Assembly: GCF_000173415.1 (NCBI RefSeq)
Contig: NZ_ABXW01000070.1
Coordinates: forward strand, 124,001 to 188,000
Reading direction: 5' to 3'
Length of the DNA stretch: 64,000 bases
Source of the DNA: Providencia alcalifaciens DSM 30120
Lineage (GTDB): Bacteria > Pseudomonadota > Gammaproteobacteria > Enterobacterales > Enterobacteriaceae
The translations under genes were made by a program, and so were the position numbers. The notes under the pieces were generated by a model. It was given only the letters and a program-made list of their open reading frames with translations. It was not told the DNA's origin and did no database searches. Positions 42,368-52,900 of the stretch are shown piece after piece; position 1 is the first letter of the stretch; every line of letters starts with the position of its first letter.

Positions 42368-42910
42368 ATGGGACGTCAACGAACGATTGATCGTGAGAAA
42401 GTGCTGGAAGCAGCAGAAGAGATTGTTATCAAACAAGGTGCTACTGCACTCACGATTGATGCAGTCGCCAAATCAATGGGGATTTCCAAAGGTGGAGTCC
42501 AATACTGCTTTGGTAATAAAGAAGCGTTAATTGATGCGATGTTTGAACGTTGGGGGCACTCTTATGATGAAATTTTTAACCAAAAAATCGCAGAGGATAA
42601 TTCCCCTGAGGGTCGCGTAATTGCCCACATGAAAGCCACTGCCGATCACGATAAAACCAGTATAGCCAAAGGTGCTGCGTTAATGGCATCACTGCTTCAG
42701 ACGCCTGAATATTTAGAAAGTACTCGTAAGTGGTATCGAGAACGTATTGCAAACTTAGATTTATCGACTGAAAGGGGTAAACGTGCCCGACTGTTATTTT
42801 TAGCCACTGAAGGCGCCTTCACGTTACGCTATTTTGGTTTAATGGATATCGATGACGAAGAATGGCAGGGGATTTTTACCGATATGATCAGCGAATTTAA
42901 TAAGCCTTAA
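42368..42910 (+). CDS. smvR: TetR-family repressor SmvR
   Basis: 180 aa. N-terminal TetR HTH (about residues 8-55: EKVLEAAEEIVIKQGATALTIDAVAKSMGISKGGVQYCFGNKEAL) and a C-terminal ligand-binding helical domain. Divergent from smvA; loss of SmvR raises SmvA and biocide tolerance in related species. A palindrome in the shared promoter is the likely operator. The name rests on synteny and the HTH. Confidence 0.83.
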   Translation: MGRQRTIDREKVLEAAEEIVIKQGATALTIDAVAKSMGISKGGVQYCFGNKEALIDAMFERWGHSYDEIFNQKIAEDNSPEGRVIAHMKATADHDKTSIAKGAALMASLLQTPEYLESTRKWYRERIANLDLSTERGKRARLLFLATEGAFTLRYFGLMDIDDEEWQGIFTDMISEFNKP

Positions 42911-42915
42911 TCGCA

Positions 42916-42937
42916 AGGCATATATTGCTATATGCCT
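42916..42937. terminator. Hairpin between convergent smvR and nitrilase-fold gene
   Basis: AGGCATATA / TATATGCCT with loop TTGC, six bases past the smvR stop, followed by a mildly T-rich stretch. Weak terminator candidate. Confidence 0.5.
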
Positions 42938-42955
42938 CTACTTGATTGTTATTTC

Positions 42956-44032
42956 TTATTTTTTATCGTAAACACTCGGTACAAATACATTTCGTTCGAT
43001 CATTTTTTCAATTTGCTTGTTCAAAATGGTTTCGCGATAGTGTTTATGATTACCCTGTGGCTCATTCAGATACGTATTTTTTGGGTAGATTGGATTTTCA
43101 TAAATGAGCTGGGCGCATTCAGTTCGAATATCTTTCAGCCAGTTACTGACCGAAGCATTCGCGCGATGATAGCGCATCGCTTCAATGTCAATCACCCCGT
43201 AAACATAGGTTGATCCGTTAGTATCTTCTTGTTTACCAACAATTTTACCTTTGTAGTCGACTATCAGTGAACGGCCGCCACCACAGTCAATAGGCGCTTG
43301 CGTGGTTGGAAACATATACATTGAGCCAATATTAGGCGCGACAACATAGAAGTTATTTTCCAATGCTCGGGCACGGTTGGATATCTCAAACAAGTCATTT
43401 TCAGTAAATGGTGTCGGCAATGATGCTCGATACACCACTTCAGCTCCATTTAATGCCAGACCTCGACCATTTTCAGGAAAATTTCCTTCCATCGCCATCA
43501 TGATCCCTAAACGACCAATTTCGGTATCAACAACAGGCCAAAAAGACTGTAATGAGCGTCCATATTTTTTAATCCACTCATCATACAGATCATGAGGAGA
43601 TGCCGACCGCTCACAGGGCAGTAAAGAGGACATTTTATGGTGTTTCAGAATAATGTTACCTTTCGGGTCAATAATAAACCCGACGTTAAACATAATTCCC
43701 GGCCAATCAGGATCACGTGTTTTCGCCTGCGCCATGATGTAAACATTTTGAGATTTCGCTAACTCACCTAACCTATCGGTTTCTGGACCTGGGATATCAA
43801 TAGCCCCGTCTTTTAAGAATTCCGCAATAGGCAAATCCAGCGCTTCATCATTGAAGCCTTGTAATGCCCCCTCCGGGAGGACGAGTAACCTCACGGGAAG
43901 ATCTAATGAAGATAGCCACAGCGCACCATGGGATAGCTCTTCAAGATGGTCGATATTTTTCATAATATCGCTACGCGTTTTTATTCCCCACGTTGTTGGC
44001 ACTAAACCCACTACACCATATGGCTTTATCAT
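42956..44032 (-). CDS. Nitrilase/aliphatic-amidase-fold protein lacking the catalytic cysteine
   Basis: 358 aa, carbon-nitrogen hydrolase fold. Glu54 (VLPEGALQG) and Lys133 (LKHHKMS) occupy the first two positions of the Glu-Lys-Cys triad. At the nucleophile position, where amidases have IICDDGNYPE, this protein reads MMAMEGNFPE: the cysteine is Ala180 (GCG codon). The surrounding match (GNFPE, then LALNGAEVVYRAS) makes the alignment firm. It therefore should not act by the usual thioacyl mechanism; it may be a pseudoenzyme, a binding protein, or use another residue. It is divergent from an aromatic-acid-type MFS transporter gene and probably functionally linked to it. Confidence 0.8.
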   Translation of the reverse strand: MIKPYGVVGLVPTTWGIKTRSDIMKNIDHLEELSHGALWLSSLDLPVRLLVLPEGALQGFNDEALDLPIAEFLKDGAIDIPGPETDRLGELAKSQNVYIMAQAKTRDPDWPGIMFNVGFIIDPKGNIILKHHKMSSLLPCERSASPHDLYDEWIKKYGRSLQSFWPVVDTEIGRLGIMMAMEGNFPENGRGLALNGAEVVYRASLPTPFTENDLFEISNRARALENNFYVVAPNIGSMYMFPTTQAPIDCGGGRSLIVDYKGKIVGKQEDTNGSTYVYGVIDIEAMRYHRANASVSNWLKDIRTECAQLIYENPIYPKNTYLNEPQGNHKHYRETILNKQIEKMIERNVFVPSVYDKK

Positions 44033-44590
44033 AATAATTCTCCGATTTTATTTTCGAGTTACCTGCATTTTGCATTGTTCAAAAATCAAACTCATCGAAT
44101 ATTATTCATATGTTAATTTTATGTCAAATATATATTAATTTTCATTTTATGGATATTTACGCTTAGTTTTATCACTATTCATAACTAATATTTCAATTAA
44201 AAATTTAAGCTATAAACATATGAATAACCTGCTATAAACCCTATTTACTACAAATATAACCTAACGTTACTTTTGTTTTATACAGTTGAAAATCAATTTG
44301 TTACGTAATTTTAAATCTTTTTAATTTCTGCATGAAAGTAATATAGGAATACATTTTCATTTATAAAATAAAAGGAGAAATAAATATAAATCTTAAGATT
44401 TATTAATATTTAATACAAAAACAAAAAATGCATGAAATATCCGCTTACTGCATTTATTGTACATTTCATTAACATTTCTATTGTGATTTAACTTAAAAAA
44501 GTAAAGTGTATTGTCGGCTTTTCAGATTTAAAAAATATACGTACTTGCCATTAAAAAAATATCGATCGAATAACGATTAGAGAGTGATTT
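44033..44590. promoter_or_regulatory. Divergent AT-rich promoter region
   Basis: 558 bp of very AT-rich sequence, no gene seen. A 13-bp element TTATTCATATGTT at 44102-44114 recurs as its exact reverse complement at 44215-44227; each copy has a CATATG centre. These could be paired operators for a shared regulator of the two divergent genes. A GGAG at about 44373 has no start codon behind it. Confidence 0.5.
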
Positions 44591-45884
44591 ATGACAATAC
44601 AAACATCTGAAATTACATCTGTATCCTCAAAACGCACGACCTTTAAAGTCATGCTGGTTTGCTGGCTAAGCATTTTATTTGAAGGTTATGACGTTGGGGT
44701 TATGGGTGCGGTTTTACCCACACTCTCTGAATATAAAGAGTGGAATTTAACCCCAATTGAATTAGGCGCCTTGAGCAGTTATACCCTCGTGGGAATGTTC
44801 TTTGGTGCTTTTATTATCGGAACGTTAAGCGAGTTATATGGTCGACGACGCATGCTATTAATTTGCGTTACGCTGTTTTCGTCCACCATGTTAGCCACCG
44901 CTTTAGCGCCAACACCTTGGTTTTTTTGGATTAATGCGATTTATCGGTGGTATCGGTCTTGGGGGGGTTATTCCTGTCGCTGCCGCCCTCACAATAGAAT
45001 ATTCCCCAACCGAAAAAAGATCGTTCAACTATGCCATCATGTACTCGGGCTATTCACTCGGTATTTTATGTGCTGCACTCGTTGCTATCGCTATTCTTAG
45101 CCAATTTGGTTGGCGTGGCGTGATGATAGTCGGTGCTTTACCCTTGCTGTTAATCTGGCCGATGTCTCGCTTGTTACCTGAATCTATTGAATACCTCAAC
45201 AATCGAGGGTTACACGATAAAGCGAAAAAATTGGCTGAAAAGCTTGAAGTTACCTATCACGAACCTGTGAAACACGAAAAACAAGCTTCCCGCAGTTTAA
45301 AAGAAGTGGTTGCGATTATCTTTTCCAAAGACTACCTACGAGCAACTTGCTGTTTCTGGGTTGCGCTGTTTTGTGGTGGTTTCATTGTTTACGGGCTCAA
45401 TACTTGGCTACCCTCCATTATGCGTAAAGAAGGTTACGATCTGGGCTCCAGCTTAACCTTCTTAGTGGTGTTCAGTTTGTCTTCAGCACTAGGTGGGTTA
45501 TTCCTCGGGAAAGTCGCTGATAAATGCGGCGCTAGAGGAACTGTTGCGTTCTTCTTTATGCTTGGCGCTATGGGTATTGGTTTGATGGTATTTAAACAAA
45601 ATATCTATATGAACTATTTACTTGTCGGTCTTGCTGGGATTGGCTGCATTTCTGCGCCGCTCATCCTAACGGGCTATGTGGCGCATTTCTATCCATCAAG
45701 CGTACGGGCTTCTGCAACCGGTTGGACAATGAGTATTTCCCGTGTAGGTGCCATGTCTGGACCGATGTTTGGAGCGTATATTGCCAGCTTGGGTGTCGCA
45801 AGTAGTTGGAACTTTGCAGCATTCTCAGCCGTAACCGTCATTGGCGGTATTGCTGTCATGCTACTTCCTAGTAAGCGTCTATAG
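44591..45884 (+). pseudogene. AAHS-type MFS transporter (aromatic acid/H+ symporter), frameshifted as written
   Basis: The N-terminal frame (SILFEGYDVGVMGAVLPTL, GTLSELYGRRRML) resembles the MhpT/PcaK/BenK aromatic-acid symporters. It breaks at the T7 tract 44921-44927. Removing one T gives PTPWFFGLMRFIGGIGLGGVIP and a continuous protein of 430 residues, the normal family length, ending at 45884. The second part keeps intact helices 4-12. An error in a homopolymer or a recent mutation would both explain it. The gene is divergent from the nitrilase-fold gene, so the pair might once have imported and processed an aromatic or amide compound; the substrate is not known. Confidence 0.75.
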
Positions 45885-45893
45885 ATAATAGAT

Positions 45894-45928
45894 AAAAAAT
45901 CCCCTCTACCATTGAGAGGGGATTTTTT
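45894..45928. terminator. Bidirectional terminator between MFS gene and ulaD
   Basis: ATCCCCTCT / AGAGGGGAT stem with loop ACCATTG, flanked by A6 and T6, so it works in both directions. Confidence 0.9.
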
Positions 45929-45953
45929 CTTCAGTGTTATCTATTCAGGATTA

Positions 45954-46598
45954 TCACCAAAAACGGTTAATTTGCTCACGCAATGCCTCAGCCGTCGCTT
46001 TTCCTTTTTCCCCGACCAACGCTCGACCAGCAATAAAGGCTTTCGCTTTGATACCTTCAAAAAGGTGAATATCTTCTGGCACAATACCGCCTGTTATCGA
46101 CAATTCGAGACCTAAATCAGAAAGTTGGCGCATTTTGGTAAGATCTTCAGGCCCCCAACCGACCCCGGCTAATTCAGCATCACGGGAACGGTGGTAAATC
46201 GCCTGTTTGATCCCTAAATCCACCCAACGCTGCGCATCGTCTAATGTCCAATTACCATACAGCTCAATTTGAATTTCACGCTTAAATTCATCCGCCACTT
46301 TTTTACACGCAGTGATGGTGGCAATATGCGCGGCTGCAGAAACCGTGATCCAATCCGCTCCGGCTTCGAATGCCATTTTGGATAAAATAGCGCCACCATC
46401 TGTCGTTTTCATGTCACACACAATGATGTGGGATGGATGATTACGACGCAGCGTCGATACCGCGTTCATTCCTTCGGCAAAAGCTAAAATAGTACCAATT
46501 TCAATCACATCAACAAAAGACTCAACGTTATTAGCGACTACCAGCGCATCTTTCAGATTCGTTTGGTCTAATGCAATTTGAATTAAAGGTTTAGTCAT
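45954..46598 (-). CDS. ulaD: 3-keto-L-gulonate-6-phosphate decarboxylase
   Basis: 214 aa, orotidine-decarboxylase-superfamily barrel. It converts 3-keto-L-gulonate 6-phosphate to L-xylulose 5-phosphate and CO2 in ascorbate fermentation. Motifs seen: IALDQTNL near the N-terminus, the metal/active-site block CDMKTTDGGAI, and the phosphate-binding SITGGIVPEDI...FIAGRAL. It is the last gene of ulaAB-ulaC-ulaD, 50 bases past ulaC. The epimerases UlaE and UlaF, which normally follow, are absent from this locus. Confidence 0.93.
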   Translation of the reverse strand: MTKPLIQIALDQTNLKDALVVANNVESFVDVIEIGTILAFAEGMNAVSTLRRNHPSHIIVCDMKTTDGGAILSKMAFEAGADWITVSAAAHIATITACKKVADEFKREIQIELYGNWTLDDAQRWVDLGIKQAIYHRSRDAELAGVGWGPEDLTKMRQLSDLGLELSITGGIVPEDIHLFEGIKAKAFIAGRALVGEKGKATAEALREQINRFW

Positions 46599-46648
46599 TT
46601 GATTATCCTAGTGTTTTAGATTAATTCGGAGATTTCATACATAGCGGC

Positions 46649-47116
46649 TTAAGCTAATGCAGCATCAATCACCTGATAAACATCTTCAGCGCTGGTACAG
46701 CGGCGAATTTTATCGAGGTCAATCCCCGTTTCGCTCTCCTCATCATCCAACACTTGAGTCACTTCCATTAAACCTTCCATATGCTCATCAGAAGAGCTAC
46801 CCGCTAAAGTGATCAAGATATCTACAGGTTCACTTTCCCCCTCAAATACAATGGGTTCTTTAAGAGTGACTAAAGCAAAAGCTGTTTTTAAGACACCATT
46901 TTCAGGGCGAGCATGAGGCAAGGCTAAATTAGGAGCAATACAGATATAAGGACCTAACTCTTTGACGCTGCTAATAATCGCTTCATGGTAGTCCGGTAAA
47001 ATCGCACCTGATGCAATGAGCATATCGGTGCCAATCTTAATCGCATCCTGCCAATTATCCGCCGATGCGTGTAACTGAATGGAATTGTTCTCCATTAGAG
47101 ATTGTTTAAAACCCAT
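46649..47116 (-). CDS. ulaC: PTS ascorbate-specific EIIA component
   Basis: 155 aa EIIA (mannitol/fructose-type fold) that passes phosphate from HPr to the EIIB domain. The phosphorylated His is in LALPHARPENG (near residue 69). The start MGFKQSLMENNSIQL aligns with the E. coli UlaC N-terminus. It lies 66 bases after the ulaAB fusion on the same strand. Confidence 0.92.
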   Translation of the reverse strand: MGFKQSLMENNSIQLHASADNWQDAIKIGTDMLIASGAILPDYHEAIISSVKELGPYICIAPNLALPHARPENGVLKTAFALVTLKEPIVFEGESEPVDILITLAGSSSDEHMEGLMEVTQVLDDEESETGIDLDKIRRCTSAEDVYQVIDAALA

Positions 47117-47182
47117 GGCATTGCTCTCCTATGGTCATGGACACTCATCACTGAATACCCATGACAAATTTAGTTATTGGAT

Positions 47183-48946
47183 TTATTTCGATTCACTAAA
47201 GTTATTATGAATAATTGACAGTAATTCATCGCCGAATGAGTTCGGGTTTAACATGTTCTGAACGCCCAGAATGAATTTGCCTTCCCCTGCATCCATTTCG
47301 GATGAGAGATGCTTGGATGAAACAATGATATCGGTGTTCGCCAATTTTGATTTGTAATCCGAGACCGCGCAGGAATCCATAACATGAGGAATGCCCTTAC
47401 TTTCAAGATATTTGGCAATTTTCATTTTCATCATCATTGATGAACCCTGCCCATTACCACACACGGCGAGGATACTGACAGGTCTAGCACTGCTTGAAAT
47501 AGGTTGCTGGGTTTGCTCGTTCTCAATATTCTGCGCTACCTGTGGCTCTACCGCCGCAGCCGCTTGAGCATCTTCTTCTGCACGCAATCTTTTCGATGCA
47601 AAGTACATATAAACAAATGACAGTCCAATCAACACAAAGAAAAAATATTTTGAGAAAGAGAGACCTTGCATCACAGGAGGGAAAACTAATGCCCAGTCAG
47701 CCATTCCCATCCAGCCGCTAAAATCTGTTCCTTGTTGGCTAAATAACGATATCGCCCATGCCGATCCAAAGACCTCAATAATCCCCATCACAAAACAGAT
47801 TTTCATAACGGCTTTCCAGCCACCAAAATGGTTAGCAAACACCCCTATCGTGGCATTAGAGAAGAACATCGGAATAAAGCCTGGAATAATCATGATCGGA
47901 GAGCTTAATCCCAACATGATTAACACCGCAGTAAACTGACCTAATGCCCCCCACATGAAACCAAACACCATTGCATTTGGCGAGAATGCGTAAATTGCGG
48001 CGCAGTCAATGGCAAGGACAGCATTAGGAATAACACGCTCAGAAATTCCTTTAAATGCTTCAGACAGCTCGGCGACAAACATCCGCACCCCAGTCACGAT
48101 GATCTGAATGGCGACTGCGAATTTCAAACCGGTTTCTAAAATATAGATACTCCAATGGGTTTTCCCTGCCATTTCTTGCAGGTTAGTTAATCCAAAGGAA
48201 AGGAGGATGATACCGAAGAAAACCGTCATAACAATGGCAGTGGCAGCAATGCTATCATGGAAAATATGCAGCCATTTCGGCAACTTAAGATTATCGACGC
48301 TATCATTTTTATCACCGAGCTTATGCGCTATTTTGGTAGCAATCCATGATGCGACTTGTTGCTGGTGACCAATTGAAAACCCAGCTCCACCAGTGACAGA
48401 TTCCGTTGGCTTAAACATAATATTGGATGAAATGCCCCAATATAGCGCCATCAGAATTGCAGAATAGATAATGGTTTCCCACATACTGGTTCCCAGCACA
48501 AAATAGAATACTGCAATCAATCCTGCTTGCTGGAACATGATATGCCCCGTCAGCATAATGGTGCGTATTCCCGTAATACGACGGAACAGAACCAACAGTA
48601 TGTTAATACCCAATGCAATCAGCACCGTATAACCCACCCATGAATAGTTATCTCCCATGGTTTCCATGGTCGCCATCATTGAGGTATAAGGGTCAATAAC
48701 TGAGCCGGTAAGGTGATGATACTCTGACATTTTGGCAATGACAGGTTTGAAACTGGAGACTAATGTGTCGGCACCCACTTGCACTAACATAAAGCCGACG
48801 ATGGTTTTAATGGTTCCTTTTAGGATGGTCGTACCATCTCTCTTTAGAAGCCAGTAGCCAATCAACGTGACTAATCCCAGTAATAACGGGGCTTTTGTCA
48901 TCACTTGGCTGTAAAAAATATAGAATGAGTCGTACAGAAAATCCAT
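47183..48946 (-). CDS. ulaA: PTS ascorbate EIIC-EIIB fusion (UlaA-UlaB)
   Basis: 587 aa. Residues ~1-455 form the UlaA permease with about ten or eleven membrane segments ([29 protein letters not shown]). After a Gln/Ala-rich linker (~460-485, [16 protein letters not shown]) comes an EIIB domain with phosphocysteine Cys496 ([10 protein letters not shown]). In E. coli these are two genes, ulaA and ulaB. It transports and phosphorylates L-ascorbate to ascorbate 6-phosphate. First gene of the minus-strand operon, divergent from ulaR. Confidence 0.92.
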   Translation of the reverse strand: MDFLYDSFYIFYSQVMTKAPLLLGLVTLIGYWLLKRDGTTILKGTIKTIVGFMLVQVGADTLVSSFKPVIAKMSEYHHLTGSVIDPYTSMMATMETMGDNYSWVGYTVLIALGINILLVLFRRITGIRTIMLTGHIMFQQAGLIAVFYFVLGTSMWETIIYSAILMALYWGISSNIMFKPTESVTGGAGFSIGHQQQVASWIATKIAHKLGDKNDSVDNLKLPKWLHIFHDSIAATAIVMTVFFGIILLSFGLTNLQEMAGKTHWSIYILETGLKFAVAIQIIVTGVRMFVAELSEAFKGISERVIPNAVLAIDCAAIYAFSPNAMVFGFMWGALGQFTAVLIMLGLSSPIMIIPGFIPMFFSNATIGVFANHFGGWKAVMKICFVMGIIEVFGSAWAISLFSQQGTDFSGWMGMADWALVFPPVMQGLSFSKYFFFVLIGLSFVYMYFASKRLRAEEDAQAAAAVEPQVAQNIENEQTQQPISSSARPVSILAVCGNGQGSSMMMKMKIAKYLESKGIPHVMDSCAVSDYKSKLANTDIIVSSKHLSSEMDAGEGKFILGVQNMLNPNSFGDELLSIIHNNFSESK

Positions 48947-49362
48947 ATTTTTACCCCTAAATCAAATTTAGTGTGAATTATTATCTTATTTAAAAGTACA
49001 TTACCCTGATCACAGACAAGCATTCTCACGCTATAATCAAACAGTTTATCAATTCAATCACTCAAATACATTTTGCAATCATAAGTAATCATTAAGTGCT
49101 CATTTATGATTGTTTAAAGTGATACTTTTTGACCAGCAAAAAACCCTACATTTGCTGTGTCGATCACAACAAATATAGTAAAAATGATATTTTACAGTTA
49201 GTTATATGTTTTATTTAACATGGGTAATTTTTGAAATTAGTAAGTTGACAATTTTCACTGTGATCATATAGAATCAAATCCAATCATTTTGAATCAAAAG
49301 TTGTCATACTGACTATCACCACTCACGACGAAAAATGATTATACAGAAATAAGGCGCGACAC
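48947..49362. promoter_or_regulatory. Divergent ulaA/ulaR control region
   Basis: 416 bp, AT-rich, no gene seen. It contains a direct repeat GAATCAAA at 49271-49278 and 49291-49298 (20 bases apart, about two helical turns) and further AATCA/TGATT elements around 49065-49115, plausible UlaR sites. TGTGA/TCACA half-sites near 49009, 49162 and 49259 hint at CRP control, but no full CRP palindrome is evident. Confidence 0.45.
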
Positions 49363-50118
49363 ATGAATGAGACACAAAGACATCATGAAATTTTGTCTTT
49401 ATTGAAAGAAAATCAAATCATTAACGTATCTTTCATTACAGAGCATTTTAATATCTCGCCTGCAACCGCCCGTCGAGATATCGCCAAACTGGATGAGCAA
49501 GGTAAGCTCAAAAAAATACGTAATGGTGCGGAGCGCATTGAAGAGAAAAAACGCAAATGGTCACCACTGAATATCAACAGTACCGATCATTACGAAGAGA
49601 AATCACAGATTGCGGTAAAAGCAGCGGAGCTTTGCCAACCCGGAGATAGCGTTGTTATCAACTGTGGTTCCACCGCATTTTTGCTAGGACAGCAGCTTTG
49701 TGGAAAAGGCGTGCAAATTGTGACCAACTATTTCCCGCTAGCCAGCTACTTGATTGAAGAAGAACACGAGGACGTGATTCTGATTGGCGGGCAATATAAC
49801 CGAACACAAGGTATTTTTCTTAACCCAGCCCTCAGCACATTGATGGGCTATGCCGGAAACTGGATGTTTACCTCAGGGAAAGGGTTAACGGAAGCAGGGC
49901 TGTATAAAACAGATATGCTGACTGCCGTTGCTGAGCAACAGATGCTTGATCGCATAGATAAACTGGTTGTCGTTGTGGATAGTTCAAAAGTGGGAAGTCA
50001 AACTGGCATGCTTTTTTGCCCCACAAATAAAATTGACTATCTGATCACAGGTAAAAGCGCCGACCCGAAAATTCTCCAAGCCATCAAAGCCCAAGGCACG
50101 CAAGTCATCCTTGTATAA
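49363..50118 (+). CDS. ulaR: DeoR-family repressor of ascorbate genes
   Basis: 251 aa. N-terminal HTH (about 5-55: RHHEILSLLKENQIINVSFITEHFNISPATARRDIAKL) and C-terminal sugar-phosphate sensor domain with the NCGSTAFLLGQQL and DSSKVG signatures of DeoR regulators. Between the ula PTS operon and ulaG, it should respond to ascorbate 6-phosphate as in E. coli. AAGG lies eight bases before the ATG. Confidence 0.92.
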   Translation: MNETQRHHEILSLLKENQIINVSFITEHFNISPATARRDIAKLDEQGKLKKIRNGAERIEEKKRKWSPLNINSTDHYEEKSQIAVKAAELCQPGDSVVINCGSTAFLLGQQLCGKGVQIVTNYFPLASYLIEEEHEDVILIGGQYNRTQGIFLNPALSTLMGYAGNWMFTSGKGLTEAGLYKTDMLTAVAEQQMLDRIDKLVVVVDSSKVGSQTGMLFCPTNKIDYLITGKSADPKILQAIKAQGTQVILV

Positions 50119-50194
50119 TTAGACTAACAATCTAATTCAACGAATTAACAAATTTATTCTGTATTTCGCCTTATTTTCATTAATAAGGCGCTAA

Positions 50195-51301
<1,107 letters not shown>

Positions 51302-51322
51302 GGTTGATATCGATTAAAAAAC

Positions 51323-51357
51323 AAAATCCGGTAAGGCGCATTCCTTACCGGATTTTT
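51323..51357. terminator. Bidirectional terminator between ulaG and the DASS transporter
   Basis: 14-bp perfect stem AAAATCCGGTAAGG / CCTTACCGGATTTT with loop CGCATT; T-rich on both outgoing strands. Confidence 0.93.
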
Positions 51358-51405
51358 ATTATCTTAATAAAACCGCTAACTTTATGTTAATCACAAAAAT
51401 AGTGA

Positions 51406-52701
51406 TTAAGGGATCACGCCCAGCAATTTAAACCAAAAATAATCCAGCGGCACCAAGAGGAAAAAGGTCAAAATAAACAAGATAAGGCACAATCTAATCC
51501 CATCCATTAACGGGACTTTTCCCATCCCCATCGCTACGACGATCGGAGACGCTTGGTAAGGCAACAATGGTGTTGAATAACCAATCACTTGCACCATAAG
51601 AACCGCAATCAGTGGGAAACCGGTAGCACTGGAGAGAGACTCTGCTAATGGGGTATAAAGCGCAGGAACACCATTGGCTGTCACTACAAAATTTAAACCG
51701 CTGGTCAGACCCACCAAACTACCAAAATCTATAAATGGGTTATTTGGATCAAGTGGTAGCATCTTCTGTAAGTAAGTACCAACCACCATGCCTACATTGG
51801 AATAACTCACTAATGTGGCAAGGCTCAAAATCCCTGCTACATAAATACAAGTGCGGATATTCACGGCTTTCACAAACTCGTCATTGGTGACAAACCCAAC
51901 TTTCGGCAGTAAACAAAAACACGCGGCCACCAGCCCAACCCACGCAGGAGAAATACCATGAGCGGTATCCGTGATCCAAAATAACAACGTTATCGCTAAT
52001 ACGATGCCGAGCTTTTTCTCATCACGGCTCATCGGCGGTAACGTTTTCTGCTCAGCTACTGGCTGCAATTTAGCGGGAAATAGGAAATAAATGCACAGAA
52101 CAACCAACGAACCTTTGATAAGCCCTAAGATCGGCATATGCAGGAACAGATAATTTAAATAGGAAAGTTTAAGGTGATACGTGGTTTCTATTGCCCCCGC
52201 CATCACTAAATTAGGTACGTTGGCAGGCAATATTGTTGCCGACAGTTGGAAAGTACCAAAACCCACCGCCAGCGCTAATCCAATGCGTCCTCGGCTACCA
52301 CTTTGTAACCCAACTTTGTCCGCAATCGCCATGACAATTGGCATTAATAATGCGATTCGCCCCATATTCGACGGCATAATAAATGCCAGTCCATAAGCGA
52401 GGATTACCACACCAATAATCAGCTTTAGCCATGAACTCGTGAAACGCCCTGAAATGTGTTGAGCGATACGCTCCGCCAGCCCCACTTTATTGATGGCAAA
52501 CCCGAGAATGAATCCACTCAGTACCAACCAAAATGCTTCTGAGGTAAACCCAGAAAAAATGATATTGGTCGGTGCTAAATGTAAACATGCCGCTGCGGCT
52601 AAAAACAGTAATGCAACCAGATATTCTGGTAACTTCCCTGTCGCCCAAAACCCTATTGTGATTGCGATGACAACCGCACTCAACCATTCTATGTCTGCCA
52701 T
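51406..52701 (-). CDS. DASS/SLC13-family divalent anion:sodium symporter
   Basis: 431 aa from ATG 52701 (AAAGG ribosome site eight bases upstream); a TTG 57 bases further out lacks a clear site. About 11-12 membrane segments. The substrate-loop region includes FIMPSNMGRIALLMPIVMAIADKVG and the second half GLNFVVTANGVPALYTPLAESL, typical of dicarboxylate/anion transporters of the CitT/DASS group. Which anion is carried cannot be told. It stands alone between ulaG and the kinase-like gene. Confidence 0.82.
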   Translation of the reverse strand: MADIEWLSAVVIAITIGFWATGKLPEYLVALLFLAAAACLHLAPTNIIFSGFTSEAFWLVLSGFILGFAINKVGLAERIAQHISGRFTSSWLKLIIGVVILAYGLAFIMPSNMGRIALLMPIVMAIADKVGLQSGSRGRIGLALAVGFGTFQLSATILPANVPNLVMAGAIETTYHLKLSYLNYLFLHMPILGLIKGSLVVLCIYFLFPAKLQPVAEQKTLPPMSRDEKKLGIVLAITLLFWITDTAHGISPAWVGLVAACFCLLPKVGFVTNDEFVKAVNIRTCIYVAGILSLATLVSYSNVGMVVGTYLQKMLPLDPNNPFIDFGSLVGLTSGLNFVVTANGVPALYTPLAESLSSATGFPLIAVLMVQVIGYSTPLLPYQASPIVVAMGMGKVPLMDGIRLCLILFILTFFLLVPLDYFWFKLLGVIP

Positions 52702-52900
52702 CCACGTCGCCTTTATCTTGGTTTTATTATTTTCAATTATTGCCCGAAACTGCATCAAGAAAATTAAGTATACGTGAAATTAATACTCTATAGATGTATA
52801 TATAACAAACTAAATACCATCGGTTTGTTATAGTTTATAAAGGTGACTTTATATACATTTTACTTTATTTCTTAACACTATAATAAATAAAGTAAACAAT

